Virus record (IMG/VR): IMGVR_UViG_3300021962_000213
Coordinates: 1 to 42,898 of that record
Strand: one strand, 5' to 3'
Source: a virus
DNA: 42,898 bases
Shown here piece after piece: positions 14,855 to 21,882 of this stretch; the first letter of the stretch is position 1; each line of letters begins with the position of its first letter. Both the position numbers and the translations under genes were made by a program. Under the pieces are notes generated by a model. It had not been told where the DNA came from and did not search any database. It was given only the letters and a program-made list of their open reading frames with translations.

Positions 14855-15096
14855 GTAAACCAAGTGTGCATGACCAAGAATATAGAGTGATGTTTACTGA
14901 TATGAGTACACGTGACTTTATTATTACTGCTGATAGTCTTAAAGAAGCAGAAGAAATGTTTGATTTAATATTTAATCACATGGAACAAAGCATAAATGAT
15001 TTACTTTTACAATATAAAGTTGGAAAAAAAACAAAAGTATGGGTAGAATACCATATAGATAAAGTACAAGATGTCAATGAGGAGGACAACAAATGA
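14851..15096 (+). CDS. Small acidic protein, unknown (81 aa)
   Basis: Overlaps both neighbours by four bases (ATGA). The segment EYRVMFTDMSTRDFIITADS followed by LKEAEEMF resembles a small strand-helix module also seen in the ORF at 18534 (YKVIFTGEKVFKADSIDHAE), suggesting a family of small proteins in this genome. Function unknown. Confidence 0.6.
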   Translation: MSKPSVHDQEYRVMFTDMSTRDFIITADSLKEAEEMFDLIFNHMEQSINDLLLQYKVGKKTKVWVEYHIDKVQDVNEEDNK

Positions 15097-15833
15097 ATTT
15101 TAATCTGAACGATTACGATTTAGTAGAAGATAGAATTAAAAAGTTTTGGAAAGATAATCCAAACGGAAGAATATGGACAGAAGAAATTTCTGTATCAGAA
15201 GATCACCAATCAATAGTTATTAAAGCTATGGTTTATGCTGATAAAGATGACGCTTATCCTATTGCTACTGGTATAGCACAAGATCAACAAGGTAAAGGTG
15301 CAAACATGGTTGCTTGGATTGAGAACTGTGAGACATCAGCTATAGGTAGAGCATTAGCTAATTGGAAATATCAAGCTAAGAAAAGACCAAGTCAAGAAGA
15401 AATGCAAAAGGTTTCACGAGCAGAACAAGAGGTGAAGCAAGAGACCAAGAGTGTAACTGAAACTAGCAATAGCAATAGCTACACTCCTTCACCTTCTATT
15501 CAAAAGAAAATAGAAGAAGCTAAGAAATTGGAAGCAGAAGCTAACGCATTACCATTAGAGCAACGTATTGCTAATGTTATGGAGACTGAAGTCACAGTCG
15601 TGCCTAAGTGTATGACTTGTGGTAATGAAGTCTGGGATAACAGAGCAGACAAAGCTAATGGTAAAGTCAAAGATACTTATCCTGATTATAAATGCAAGAC
15701 TAAAGATTGTAGAATATGGTATATAGATAGTTTTGCAGCAGATAAGAAAGCACCTGAACAATGGTATATGCCTACTGTTCCAGTTGTTGCTAGAGATATG
15801 AATGACATTTCTGATGACGAAGCACCATTCTAA
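15093..15833 (+). CDS. Single-strand-annealing-like protein with C-terminal zinc ribbon
   Basis: A 246-aa protein. Residues 1-105 contain IWTEEISVSEDHQSIVIKAM and AWIENCETSAIGRALANWKY. The E(T)xAIGRALA signature is that of ERF/Rad52/DUF1071-type single-strand annealing or ssDNA-binding proteins. A Ser/Asn-rich linker follows (100-150). A zinc ribbon near 170-210 has CMTCG and CKTKDC. It probably binds single-stranded DNA during replication or recombination. The C-terminus is acidic (DISDDEAPF), as in SSB-like proteins that recruit partners. The family call is by motif; the fusion with a ribbon is seen. Confidence 0.6.
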   Translation: MNFNLNDYDLVEDRIKKFWKDNPNGRIWTEEISVSEDHQSIVIKAMVYADKDDAYPIATGIAQDQQGKGANMVAWIENCETSAIGRALANWKYQAKKRPSQEEMQKVSRAEQEVKQETKSVTETSNSNSYTPSPSIQKKIEEAKKLEAEANALPLEQRIANVMETEVTVVPKCMTCGNEVWDNRADKANGKVKDTYPDYKCKTKDCRIWYIDSFAADKKAPEQWYMPTVPVVARDMNDISDDEAPF

Positions 15834-16119
15834 TAATTATCACACAGCATTATATCCAAATACAATAAAAGAGTTAGCTGAATTAAATCCTGAAGCAGTA
15901 ATACTTGAACCACGTGAGCAATTTAATGAAGCATACGTTGGATATGTAACCAGTTTTGGTATAGAAGCTAGAGCAGTCTATGATGTACAGCTAATCATTG
16001 ACGCATTGATGAAGCATGACAACATGGAAGAAATGGACGCATGGGATCATTACGGTTACAACATAGAAGGTTTAGGTGTACCACATGCACCAGTATTTTT
16101 ATATAAGGAGTACAAGTGA
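15802..16119 (+). CDS. Conserved small phage protein, unknown (105 aa)
   Basis: The conserved part is NPEAVILEPREQFNEAYVGY, followed by VYDVQLIIDALMKHDNMEEM and ending APVFLYKEY. This belongs to a family of small proteins common in phages of many hosts (usually with ..DGFDDAIIG...YDYDKCIEILM...TPVFL), whose function is unknown. The ATG at 15802 lies inside the preceding gene; no later ATG keeps the conserved N-terminal part, but a rare start nearer 15834 is possible. Confidence 0.6.
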   Translation: MTFLMTKHHSNNYHTALYPNTIKELAELNPEAVILEPREQFNEAYVGYVTSFGIEARAVYDVQLIIDALMKHDNMEEMDAWDHYGYNIEGLGVPHAPVFLYKEYK

Positions 16120-16235
16120 AAGATCTAAGGTGGATAGATAACTGTATTGAATGTGGTGTAGATAGAGAGACTACATTTACACATGACGGTAAGTGTGTTG
16201 GTTGTATTGCACACATGATAGAAGATCTTGTATAA
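16116..16235 (+). CDS. Zinc-ribbon mini-protein (39 aa)
   Basis: A GTG start seven bases after AAGGAG and overlapping the preceding stop. The product contains NCIECG and KCVGCI, two CxxC pairs separated by 14 residues: a minimal zinc ribbon. The C-terminal helix is IAHMIEDLV. It overlaps the next gene by eight bases. Confidence 0.6.
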   Translation: MKDLRWIDNCIECGVDRETTFTHDGKCVGCIAHMIEDLV

Positions 16236-16605
16236 CAAGAAGTTTGATATACAGCTTGGACACGGCGAAGAAATAGAAGAACAACTGCGTGAGTTTTTTT
16301 CTGGAAGAAAAATAGAAGTTAAATCAGAACGATATATTTGGGAGAAAACTGGCAATCATTTCCTGGAGTATTCTTATAGAGGAAAACCTAGTGGTATTGC
16401 AACAACAGAAGCAGACTACTGGGCATTCGTAATGGTTAAAGATGAGAAGATAGTTATCTCATACATAACACCAGTGTTCTTACTTAAAAAACTTGCACGT
16501 AAATATTACAACACTGACCGTGATGTCATAGGTGGTGACGGTAATCAATCTAAAGGTATCCTTATTCCAATAGAAGAACTTGCACAAATATATAAATATA
16601 TATAA
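16228..16605 (+). CDS. Conserved phage protein with GKPSGI..T.ADYWAF motif
   Basis: A 125-aa protein with TTG start at 16228. The core FLEYSYRGKPSGIATTEADYWAF is read as motifs E, GKPSGI and T.ADYW, a family found in many phages of aquatic bacteria. The spacing of acidic residues and the central strands resemble the PD-(D/E)XK nuclease fold, but the catalytic Lys is not obvious, so nuclease activity is uncertain. The C-terminus is a helix (EELAQIYKYI). It overlaps the zinc-ribbon ORF and runs straight into the next start. Confidence 0.55.
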   Translation: MYNKKFDIQLGHGEEIEEQLREFFSGRKIEVKSERYIWEKTGNHFLEYSYRGKPSGIATTEADYWAFVMVKDEKIVISYITPVFLLKKLARKYYNTDRDVIGGDGNQSKGILIPIEELAQIYKYI

Positions 16606-17105
16606 TGGACAAACTTTGGGAAAGGATATATAGTAAGAGTATGGATACTATATTGAAATCACAAGGTGCTAAGAATGTATGGGACTTGTTTAAAGATTGC
16701 AATGATTTATTAGAAGCTATTACTGACGCAAGAGAGATAGAAGAAGATAACATTATACCATTCTTTCCTAACGGTACATGCGAAGATAGCAGTTTGATGA
16801 AACAACTAGCAGAATATGAACCAGACTTTCCAATGAAATCTTGTCCGCATTATGGTGGTGTAACAATAGGTATCGTCACACTTAAAGGTCCAGGCGAAGT
16901 CAAAGTCGTGCATGATACGAACGATTTGTTTTCTTATAGCTACACACAACGTGGTGTGCAATTAGATTACGGAAGAATGTATAGAGCAGAGATGATCTTG
17001 TATCTATCTGGAGTAGCAGACATTCTTAATTCGCCAAAGGCATTAAAAGAACGGAAGTTATTTTTAAAAGATGAGCAAGCAAAAACAACAGGGAACGAAA
17101 CTTGA
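16605..17105 (+). CDS. Unknown protein (166 aa)
   Basis: The ATG overlaps the preceding stop (TAATG). Residues 1-50 are helical (FKDCNDLLEAITDAREIEED), and residues 60-140 are mixed with Cys at 59 and 80. A conserved-looking turn is HYGGVTIGIVTLKGPGEVKV. No known motif recognised. It overlaps the nuclease gene by 35 bases, so the two are probably co-translated. Confidence 0.55.
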   Translation: MDKLWERIYSKSMDTILKSQGAKNVWDLFKDCNDLLEAITDAREIEEDNIIPFFPNGTCEDSSLMKQLAEYEPDFPMKSCPHYGGVTIGIVTLKGPGEVKVVHDTNDLFSYSYTQRGVQLDYGRMYRAEMILYLSGVADILNSPKALKERKLFLKDEQAKTTGNET

Positions 17106-17460
17106 AACTTATGTAGCACGCATGCTTAACGGTGAGCGTATTGCAGAAGGTGGAAGTAAAGATAAAGGTGACGTAAAGTTTAAATGGAATGGACTAGACT
17201 TTTACGTTGAGTGTAAGGCAAGACAATCATTAAATGTCACACGTGAATTAGCTAAGTCTATATCGAAGTCAAAGTCGAGCTTGACAGCACTGGTTTGGAA
17301 ACGATTAGTTCAAACTGGAAAACATAAAAGACAACCAGACGGAGTACCGATAATAGTATGTCTAACACTGGATACATTTATAGATATTGTTGATGGAAAA
17401 ATTGATAATGATTTTTACAGTGATCCATTTTGGAAGGAATTACCAGGATCAAAAAAATAG
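17071..17460 (+). CDS. PD-(D/E)XK nuclease, Holliday-junction-resolvase-like
   Basis: A 129-aa protein with the fold's ordered residues: Glu in GTKLETYVARML (helix 1), Asp in DKGDVKFKW and the E-x-K of FYVECKAR, a classic Hjc/VRR-Nuc-like arrangement. The segment after it (KSISKSKSSLTALVWKRLV) is Lys/Ser-rich and could touch DNA. It would cleave branched DNA before packaging or degrade host DNA. The neighbouring annealing-like protein fits a recombination role. Family subtype is uncertain. Confidence 0.7.
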   Translation: MSKQKQQGTKLETYVARMLNGERIAEGGSKDKGDVKFKWNGLDFYVECKARQSLNVTRELAKSISKSKSSLTALVWKRLVQTGKHKRQPDGVPIIVCLTLDTFIDIVDGKIDNDFYSDPFWKELPGSKK

Positions 17461-17675
17461 ATAAACAAATAGATCAAGCTGGACGCAAGCTAGCACTAGA
17501 CATAGCACACTTGATGAGCATAGTTGATTATGAATATAACAGACATGAACCATGTTTAGTATGCAACCATAAATTAAAACAACATATAGACCGACTAGCT
17601 TGTGAGAGTGATGACAATAGAAAACAAATTGTCTCCGTAGATAAATGGAAAAATATTAAATACTTGACAAAGTAA
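17430..17675 (+). CDS. Small Cys-containing protein, start uncertain (81 aa)
   Basis: Starts with TTG at 17430 inside the nuclease gene, or at the internal ATG at 17514. The distinct part is RHEPCLVCNHKLKQHIDRLA, with the CxxC pair followed by Cys 15 residues on. It could bind zinc with the neighbouring His residues. It ends in a promoter, so it is the last gene of the first early cluster. No family recognised. Confidence 0.45.
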   Translation: MEGITRIKKIDKQIDQAGRKLALDIAHLMSIVDYEYNRHEPCLVCNHKLKQHIDRLACESDDNRKQIVSVDKWKNIKYLTK

Positions 17676-17692
17676 TTCACATGTGATTTAAT
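17664..17692 (+). promoter_or_regulatory. Promoter of the clamp-like gene cluster
   Basis: TTGACA (17664-17669), a 17-base spacer, then TTTAAT (17687-17692) with an extended TGA before it: the best consensus sigma-70 promoter in the window. It overlaps the end of the preceding gene, and the leader carries AAGTTAAGGAGAA before the ATG at 17719. Confidence 0.75.
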
Positions 17693-17718
17693 CTCTTTAA
17701 GTTAAGTTAAGGAGAACA

Positions 17719-18534
17719 ATGAATGCAATATACCAGGTCACACTGGACTATAATGATGTCAAAGTCTTAAAACAAATAGGTACTTTTGGTAAAAAGACTA
17801 CGTCAAAAACAAACATATCTAAATTAAACGTCATAACTTTTATTGTATATGAAGAATATTTTGACGTGTTTGCTACAGATAGTTATGTATTTTCTTTAGT
17901 TAGATTTGCTACACAAAGCGAACGCAAAACAATTATGTTTGTAGAAGATCCAAAGTTAATAGCAGTTAAAGAAGAACAACCTATTACTCCATTAGTATTT
18001 AGTGTTGATCTCTATAGATTTAATGAGTTAGTTAATAACTATCTAAAGACCTACACTAAAGCTACGGCAGATAAAAATACCGTGTTAAATTTTATGGGCA
18101 ATTTAATTATTGAAGAAGTTAAAAACTTTACCGTAGTAGATAACATGAGATTGACAGTTAATAATAGCTACAGTGAAAGTGTTAAAGGATATGAACGTAA
18201 TAAAGATATGTTATATAGTATCTATAAAGAATTTCTTAGTGATAGTAAGAACGCACATTTACCAGGAAATAATAATTCAATACGTCATAAACTATACAAC
18301 CATAACTACATAGCTAACTCCATGAAGTTATTTACTCTTAATAAAGACAATCATGTTGTAGATCTTAGTGGTTATGACGGTAAGTATGGACATGCACTAT
18401 ACATGGATAAAGTCGCATGGAGTGATGACCATGTCACCTGGAAAAAAGTATGGTTAATGCCTATCAATGAAAACTATTATCGCAGCGAAGATAAAAGTAA
18501 ATACAGAGAATACAAAATAGAAGGAGATAACTAA
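17719..18534 (+). CDS. Possible sliding-clamp-like protein (divergent)
   Basis: A 271-aa protein with long alternating beta strands and two landmarks reminiscent of bacterial beta clamps. One is VFATDSYVFSLVRF, compared with the ATDG.RLA strand. The other is a C-terminal WKKVWLMPIN, compared with the terminal ..yviMPv. Length is shorter than the 370 aa of DnaN, near the two-domain size of phage and archaeal clamps (about 230-260). No polymerase is encoded, so it may act with the host replisome. The motifs are weak; a structural prediction should decide. Served by a consensus promoter and a strong ribosome site, so it is expected to be well expressed. Confidence 0.4.
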   Translation: MNAIYQVTLDYNDVKVLKQIGTFGKKTTSKTNISKLNVITFIVYEEYFDVFATDSYVFSLVRFATQSERKTIMFVEDPKLIAVKEEQPITPLVFSVDLYRFNELVNNYLKTYTKATADKNTVLNFMGNLIIEEVKNFTVVDNMRLTVNNSYSESVKGYERNKDMLYSIYKEFLSDSKNAHLPGNNNSIRHKLYNHNYIANSMKLFTLNKDNHVVDLSGYDGKYGHALYMDKVAWSDDHVTWKKVWLMPINENYYRSEDKSKYREYKIEGDN

Positions 18535-18695
18535 TGTTTGATTACAAAGTTATATTTACTGGAGAAAAAGTATTCAAAGCAGATAGCATAGACCATGCAG
18601 AAGAACTAGCAGAAAAATACTTAAAGGAAATATCTAATCCGTTAAAGGTACAGATATTTAGTATAAGAACATGGAATACAAAAGGAGATAACTAA
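18534..18695 (+). CDS. Small protein, unknown (53 aa)
   Basis: TAATG-coupled to both neighbours, with an AAGGAGATAA ribosome site before the stop of the previous gene. The product starts MFDYKVIFTGEKVFKADSID and resembles the ORF at 14851 in its strand-loop-helix opening. No function recognised. Confidence 0.6.
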   Translation: MFDYKVIFTGEKVFKADSIDHAEELAEKYLKEISNPLKVQIFSIRTWNTKGDN

Positions 18696-18892
18696 TGAGC
18701 TGGTATCACGAGACTAGACGAGAGTATCTATACTCAAACCAATTCAATATATTACTAGAGAAAGATCTAGTTAATGGACACTATATATGCACAGACTTAG
18801 ATGATTACTATTCATTTAAAAGAATTTATATAGGTTATCCAAAACAGACAGTACTAAAAATGTTTAGACAAGAAATAAGGGAGAGAAGATAA
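18695..18892 (+). CDS. Small basic protein, unknown (65 aa)
   Basis: Starts MSWYHETRREYLYSNQFNIL and is rich in Tyr and Arg, ending RQEIRERR. A GGAGATAA ribosome site precedes the ATG, which overlaps the previous stop. No domain recognised. Confidence 0.55.
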   Translation: MSWYHETRREYLYSNQFNILLEKDLVNGHYICTDLDDYYSFKRIYIGYPKQTVLKMFRQEIRERR

Positions 18893-19017
18893 TGGAAGAC
18901 ATGCCGATTTATACAGTATTTGTATCTTTTCACGCAAGAGATTATAAAGATGCAGAAGAATATGTATTAAGTATGCAACCAAGCGATTGGTTAGATCATT
19001 TAGAGGAAGAAGAATAA
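18892..19017 (+). CDS. Small acidic protein, unknown (41 aa)
   Basis: TAATG-coupled on both sides, with GGGAGAGAA as ribosome site. Begins MEDMPIYTVFVSFHARDYKD and ends in an acidic run. It contains the only GATGC (18949-18953) I could find in the whole window, in an Asp-Ala pair written GAT-GCA, where every other Asp-Ala pair checked uses GAC-GCN. That oddity could mark a recently acquired gene or a recent mutation. Confidence 0.55.
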   Translation: MEDMPIYTVFVSFHARDYKDAEEYVLSMQPSDWLDHLEEEE

Positions 19018-19199
19018 TGGCTAAGTTAGTAATACATGCTTATACAAAAGATGATAATAATCCTGGCTTAAACACTTATCAAGAGCTACTTAAAACAGTA
19101 AGCAATTCTTTAGGTGGGTACATAGCATGGATAGATGTAGTTGATACAACTAATAAAACTACATTTAAACACGAAGATAAATTAAAGGAAGAAGAATAA
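19017..19199 (+). CDS. Small protein, unknown (60 aa)
   Basis: The start is taken at 19017, overlapping the previous stop (TAATG); an in-frame ATG 30 bases earlier lies deep in the neighbour. Begins MAKLVIHAYTKDDNNPGLNT and has a strand-helix-strand pattern with a charged tail (KLKEEE). No family recognised. Confidence 0.55.
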   Translation: MAKLVIHAYTKDDNNPGLNTYQELLKTVSNSLGGYIAWIDVVDTTNKTTFKHEDKLKEEE

Positions 19200-19351
19200 T
19201 GGATAAAGTAGAACTAACTATCTTTATGGACATCTTTAAAGTAGAAATACCTAATGGACTACGTGAAGATAAAATAAACAAATTAGTACATAAGCAAATA
19301 ATGAAAGCTATAGCACAAGATAAAGTTAGCTATTCATGGATAGGAAAATAA
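19199..19351 (+). CDS. Small protein, unknown (50 aa)
   Basis: TAATG overlap with the previous gene and AAGGAAGAA upstream. Begins MDKVELTIFMDIFKVEIPNG, then a helix (KINKLVHKQIMKAIA). Its stop again forms an overlapping TAATG. No family recognised. Confidence 0.55.
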   Translation: MDKVELTIFMDIFKVEIPNGLREDKINKLVHKQIMKAIAQDKVSYSWIGK

Positions 19352-19548
19352 TGACGCTAGTAATAGTCGTGTTAATAGGACTATTTGTTGGATACTATTT
19401 TGCAGACGTAAAGAATAGAGAAGTTAGTAAAGCTATTCAATATAAACGTAAGCAAGAATTAGTACTAGCAAATAAAGAGAACGAAAGACTTGACGAAATA
19501 AATAATATATTGTTAAATAAATTAAAAGAGTTAAGGAGTAGAACATGA
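19351..19548 (+). CDS. Membrane-anchored coiled-coil protein (65 aa)
   Basis: Starting at 19351 (overlapping the previous stop) it opens directly with a transmembrane helix MTLVIVVLIGLFVGYYF, then a coiled coil (residues 30-60, KRKQELVLANKENERLDEIN). An in-frame ATG at 19336 would add five residues. N-in membrane anchor plus coil is seen in Rz-like spanins and in phage inner-membrane effectors; there is no outer partner here. Function unknown. Confidence 0.55.
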   Translation: MTLVIVVLIGLFVGYYFADVKNREVSKAIQYKRKQELVLANKENERLDEINNILLNKLKELRSRT

Positions 19549-19727
19549 CAATAATGTACACGTTAATTTTTTGTGATGTATGTCATATACATAGAGATGA
19601 TGTCGCAGAAAATAATATTGATAGTAATAGATACTTAACCGTATGTAATACATGTAAAGATAATATAAGCAGAGATAGTAATCATTTACTACACAAAGCT
19701 ACATCTATAAACTGGGACGCAAGATGA
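19545..19727 (+). CDS. Zinc-ribbon protein (60 aa)
   Basis: Two CxxC pairs, FCDVCHIH and VCNTCKDN, spaced by 23 residues, form a likely zinc ribbon. GGAG lies upstream and the ATG overlaps the previous stop by four bases. Such small ribbons in phages often bind host RNA polymerase or DNA, but the target is unknown. Confidence 0.6.
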   Translation: MTIMYTLIFCDVCHIHRDDVAENNIDSNRYLTVCNTCKDNISRDSNHLLHKATSINWDAR

Positions 19728-19819
19728 TTAAATGTACAAATTGTAATCATAACTTTCACGTCATAGACCATATACCACTATGTCATAGTTGTTATGTACT
19801 ACTAAATACCAGGAGTTAA
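19724..19819 (+). CDS. Zinc-ribbon mini-protein (31 aa)
   Basis: Begins MIKCTNCNHNFHVIDHIPLC, with a second pair CHSC: a minimal CxxC...CxxC ribbon. The start overlaps the preceding stop (ATGA). The gene ends just before the AGGAG ribosome site of the next one. Confidence 0.55.
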   Translation: MIKCTNCNHNFHVIDHIPLCHSCYVLLNTRS

Positions 19820-19820
19820 G

Positions 19821-20072
19821 ATGACGGAAGAACAATTTAAGTTATTAGTACACAAGATCCAGTCAAAGCTGGACACTATAGTTAAGTCGTGCGAAGATAA
19901 CAACGCAAGAGAAGAACTAACACAATTCAAAGCCGTACTAATAGATGAATTAGTTAAACTTTATGCAAATATTGAGAGAGTAAAGACCAACACAGAGCAA
20001 TTAATAACAGATAACCAAAGATTATTAAACGTTTTATGTGATGATTGCATGAATACATACGAATATTTATAA
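19821..20072 (+). CDS. Coiled-coil protein, unknown (83 aa)
   Basis: AGGAGTTAAG precedes the ATG. The protein is almost entirely helical (LLVHKIQSKLDTIVKSC; VKLYANIERVKTNTEQLI) and ends with a Cys pair (LCDDCMNTYEYL). Last gene before a terminator. No family recognised. Confidence 0.55.
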   Translation: MTEEQFKLLVHKIQSKLDTIVKSCEDNNAREELTQFKAVLIDELVKLYANIERVKTNTEQLITDNQRLLNVLCDDCMNTYEYL

Positions 20073-20092
20073 CCTAACTAACGCACCGAAAA

Positions 20093-20127
20093 GAGCCAGG
20101 AGTTCCAATTCTCCTGGTTCTTTTTTT
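20093..20127 (+). terminator. Rho-independent terminator of the clamp-like cluster
   Basis: GAGCCAGGAG (20093-20102) pairs with CTCCTGGTTC (20111-20120), with one G-U pair, followed by seven T. The stem sequence is nearly the same as in the terminator at 22166, so the two have a common origin or were copied. Confidence 0.9.
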
Positions 20128-20132
20128 ATTTC

Positions 20133-20161
20133 TTGACTTTATAATCAAGATATGGAATAAT
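20133..20161 (+). promoter_or_regulatory. Promoter of the ArdA-like cluster
   Basis: TTGACT (20133-20138), a 17-base spacer, then AATAAT (20156-20161) with an extended TGG before it. It follows the terminator directly. The leader again carries AAGTTAGTTAAGGAGA before a TTG start at 20187. Confidence 0.7.
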
Positions 20162-20186
20162 TAATTAAGTTAGTTAAGGAGATAAA

Positions 20187-20792
20187 TTGGAAACAAAAAC
20201 AAATAAAGACAGTATCAATGTAGCAATACAATGTTTAGCTTGCTATAACATGGGTAAGCTAACGTTCTACTGGAAATCATTTACAAAAAATACAACGCTA
20301 GATGAAATTTATAATTCATTAAACGTTCAAACTATTCACACCAAAGCAAAAGTTCCTTACTTGTGTAATGGTGATGAATACATGATTGCAGATTATGAGA
20401 ATATCAAAGTTGATGAGTTTGCACACGGAATAGAAATATTCAAACTTGTTGAGCTACTTAATGATGTAGAAGATACAGATTACATAAACGCATACTTACA
20501 AATAAATCATATACAATATTTAGACCGTGAGAGTTCTAGCTGGACAGAATTCAAAGACAACGTTCAAGTATTTAATTGGTTAAGTGACGCTGAAGATTAT
20601 GCAGAAGAATTTGTAAAGGAAGCTCACGGGTTCTATGAAATAGAAGATAATTTTTTTGCTCATTGGATAAGTTGGGATAGTCTAAAAGAATATATTTTGG
20701 ATACATGGTTTTGGTGCGTTGAAATAGACTTAGGATATAAGGACGAAAAAAACTTTAACCAAAGCCGTTATTTTGTATGGAGTAGAGACTAA
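20187..20792 (+). CDS. ArdA-like antirestriction protein
   Basis: A 201-aa acidic protein with the ArdA outline. The N-terminal domain reads INVAIQCLACYNMGKLTFYW (family pattern V..L..YN.G.L.G.W), then LDEIYNSL and EYMIADYENI (family E..I.DYEG). The C-terminal domain contains SDAEDYAEEFVKEAHGFYEI and HWISWDSLKEYIL, where the family has a D.e.A.e.....GxY and YIDWE.~A stretch. ArdA mimics B-form DNA and blocks type I restriction enzymes. The start is TTG after AAGGAG. It opens its own operon with a near-consensus promoter, fitting immediate expression after DNA entry. Some family residues differ (for example G after DYE), so the homology is likely but distant. Confidence 0.7.
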   Translation: METKTNKDSINVAIQCLACYNMGKLTFYWKSFTKNTTLDEIYNSLNVQTIHTKAKVPYLCNGDEYMIADYENIKVDEFAHGIEIFKLVELLNDVEDTDYINAYLQINHIQYLDRESSSWTEFKDNVQVFNWLSDAEDYAEEFVKEAHGFYEIEDNFFAHWISWDSLKEYILDTWFWCVEIDLGYKDEKNFNQSRYFVWSRD

Positions 20793-21145
20793 TGAAAAAA
20801 TATTACTTCCGTAAATGTGACGTATGCAATAAAGGAATGAGTAAAGGAATACTTGCTGAGGGTTCGGGCAGTGAATATTTTTGCTCTGAAGATTGCATTA
20901 AAAAAGACTGGGATAATACAACGTTCTTTGCTACGCCAGCTGGTGATAGATTAAACTATTCCAAATTCATGGACTGGATAGAAGAACAAGACGACAACAC
21001 ACTAGACAAATATGTTTGGGAGTGGTTCAACGGTTGTGCTGAATGGTATCTAGGGGACCAGTGGGACGTAGTATTTGATATTAACGGGATAGGTTATGAC
21101 GTTGACAAAGTACTAGAAGAAGAAATAATAGAAGGAGATGAGTAA
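20792..21145 (+). CDS. Zinc-finger acidic protein (117 aa)
   Basis: The N-terminus has FRKCDVCNKGMSKG and EYFCSEDCIKKDW: two Cys pairs (CxxC, CxxxC), as in small treble-clef zinc fingers. The rest is acidic and aromatic (YVWEWFNGCAEWYLGDQWDV), ending EEEIIEGDE. The charge is that of a DNA-mimic-like or inhibitor protein. It follows the ArdA-like gene by a TAATG overlap, so it may be a partner in anti-defence, an inference from operon position. Confidence 0.6.
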   Translation: MKKYYFRKCDVCNKGMSKGILAEGSGSEYFCSEDCIKKDWDNTTFFATPAGDRLNYSKFMDWIEEQDDNTLDKYVWEWFNGCAEWYLGDQWDVVFDINGIGYDVDKVLEEEIIEGDE

Positions 21146-21366
21146 TGGAAGCATTACTAAAACTAATTAAGGAAGATATAGAAGCGACACGTGAAACAAT
21201 TTCTGAATATATTGAATACTATGACAATACTATCCAGCAGGTTGACAATTTAATTAATGACGTTATGAATTGGGACGGTGAAGATGTTGGAGTATCTTTT
21301 GAAGTTGGTTATCTAAGAGCGTTAGAAGTATTAAAGGGAGAAGTAGAAAAGGAGATAAATAAATAA
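21145..21366 (+). CDS. Acidic helical protein, unknown (73 aa)
   Basis: AAGGAGATGAG upstream and TAATG overlap with the previous gene. Begins MEALLKLIKEDIEATRETIS, with long amphipathic helices and a net negative charge. Third gene of the ArdA-like operon. No family recognised. Confidence 0.55.
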   Translation: MEALLKLIKEDIEATRETISEYIEYYDNTIQQVDNLINDVMNWDGEDVGVSFEVGYLRALEVLKGEVEKEINK

Positions 21367-21449
21367 TGCACGCGTGTAATTTTGAACTAACATACTGGAA
21401 CGAATACAGATGTATTTCTTGCAACAGAGAGAGACACGGAGAAGAATAA
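21366..21449 (+). CDS. Cys-containing mini-protein (27 aa)
   Basis: Starts MHACNFELTYWNEYRCISCN with a CxxC pair plus an earlier His/Cys, then RERHGEE. AAAAGGAGATAA lies just upstream, and the ATG overlaps the preceding stop. It may bind zinc as a compact knuckle. Confidence 0.5.
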   Translation: MHACNFELTYWNEYRCISCNRERHGEE

Positions 21450-21450
21450 A

Positions 21451-21522
21451 ATGATAGGTAGAGAGGTAAGAAGATATTATATACATTTAAAAGAGAAAAT
21501 GAAAAAGGAGACAAAGAAATAA
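21451..21522 (+). CDS. Basic micro-protein (23 aa), possible translational link
   Basis: A 23-codon ORF starting MIGREVRRYYIHLKEKMKKE, with GGAGAAG nine bases upstream and a TAATG overlap with the next gene. It is very basic. It may simply carry ribosomes to the ribosome site of the next gene, which lies inside it. Confidence 0.4.
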   Translation: MIGREVRRYYIHLKEKMKKETKK

Positions 21523-21854
21523 TGGAAGTATTTATTTACGGAGTATTTGCTTATATGTTTGTTATAGCATTATGTCAATACTTTATTTATGAGCAAGTGA
21601 CCAGAAGAAACGAGCTAGTGGAATTATTAGTTATGAAAACCGAGCGAGATGAATTAGATCTCCATGACTTAACAATAAAACTGCTGGATTATGTAGAAGA
21701 TGATGAGAGAGAACACTACATTGAAGAATACGGCACAGAGAGTAATAACTATTTAATGCTTGATAGTGACTTAGATTTACATGTAGAGCAAGAACCAAAT
21801 CAACACATATACCAAGTAATACATAAGTTGAATAAACTCCACAACAATGTATAA
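21522..21854 (+). CDS. Membrane-anchored acidic protein (110 aa)
   Basis: The N-terminus is a transmembrane helix (VFIYGVFAYMFVIALCQYF). The remainder is a long acidic cytoplasmic or periplasmic region (DELDLHDLTIKLLDYVEDDE; DSDLDLHVEQE). AAAAAGGAGAC lies upstream. The membrane anchor with an acidic helical body suggests an effector acting at the inner face of the membrane, for example superinfection exclusion, but this is speculation. Confidence 0.55.
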   Translation: MEVFIYGVFAYMFVIALCQYFIYEQVTRRNELVELLVMKTERDELDLHDLTIKLLDYVEDDEREHYIEEYGTESNNYLMLDSDLDLHVEQEPNQHIYQVIHKLNKLHNNV

Positions 21855-21882
21855 TTAAATTATGAAGTTAGGAGATAATAAA

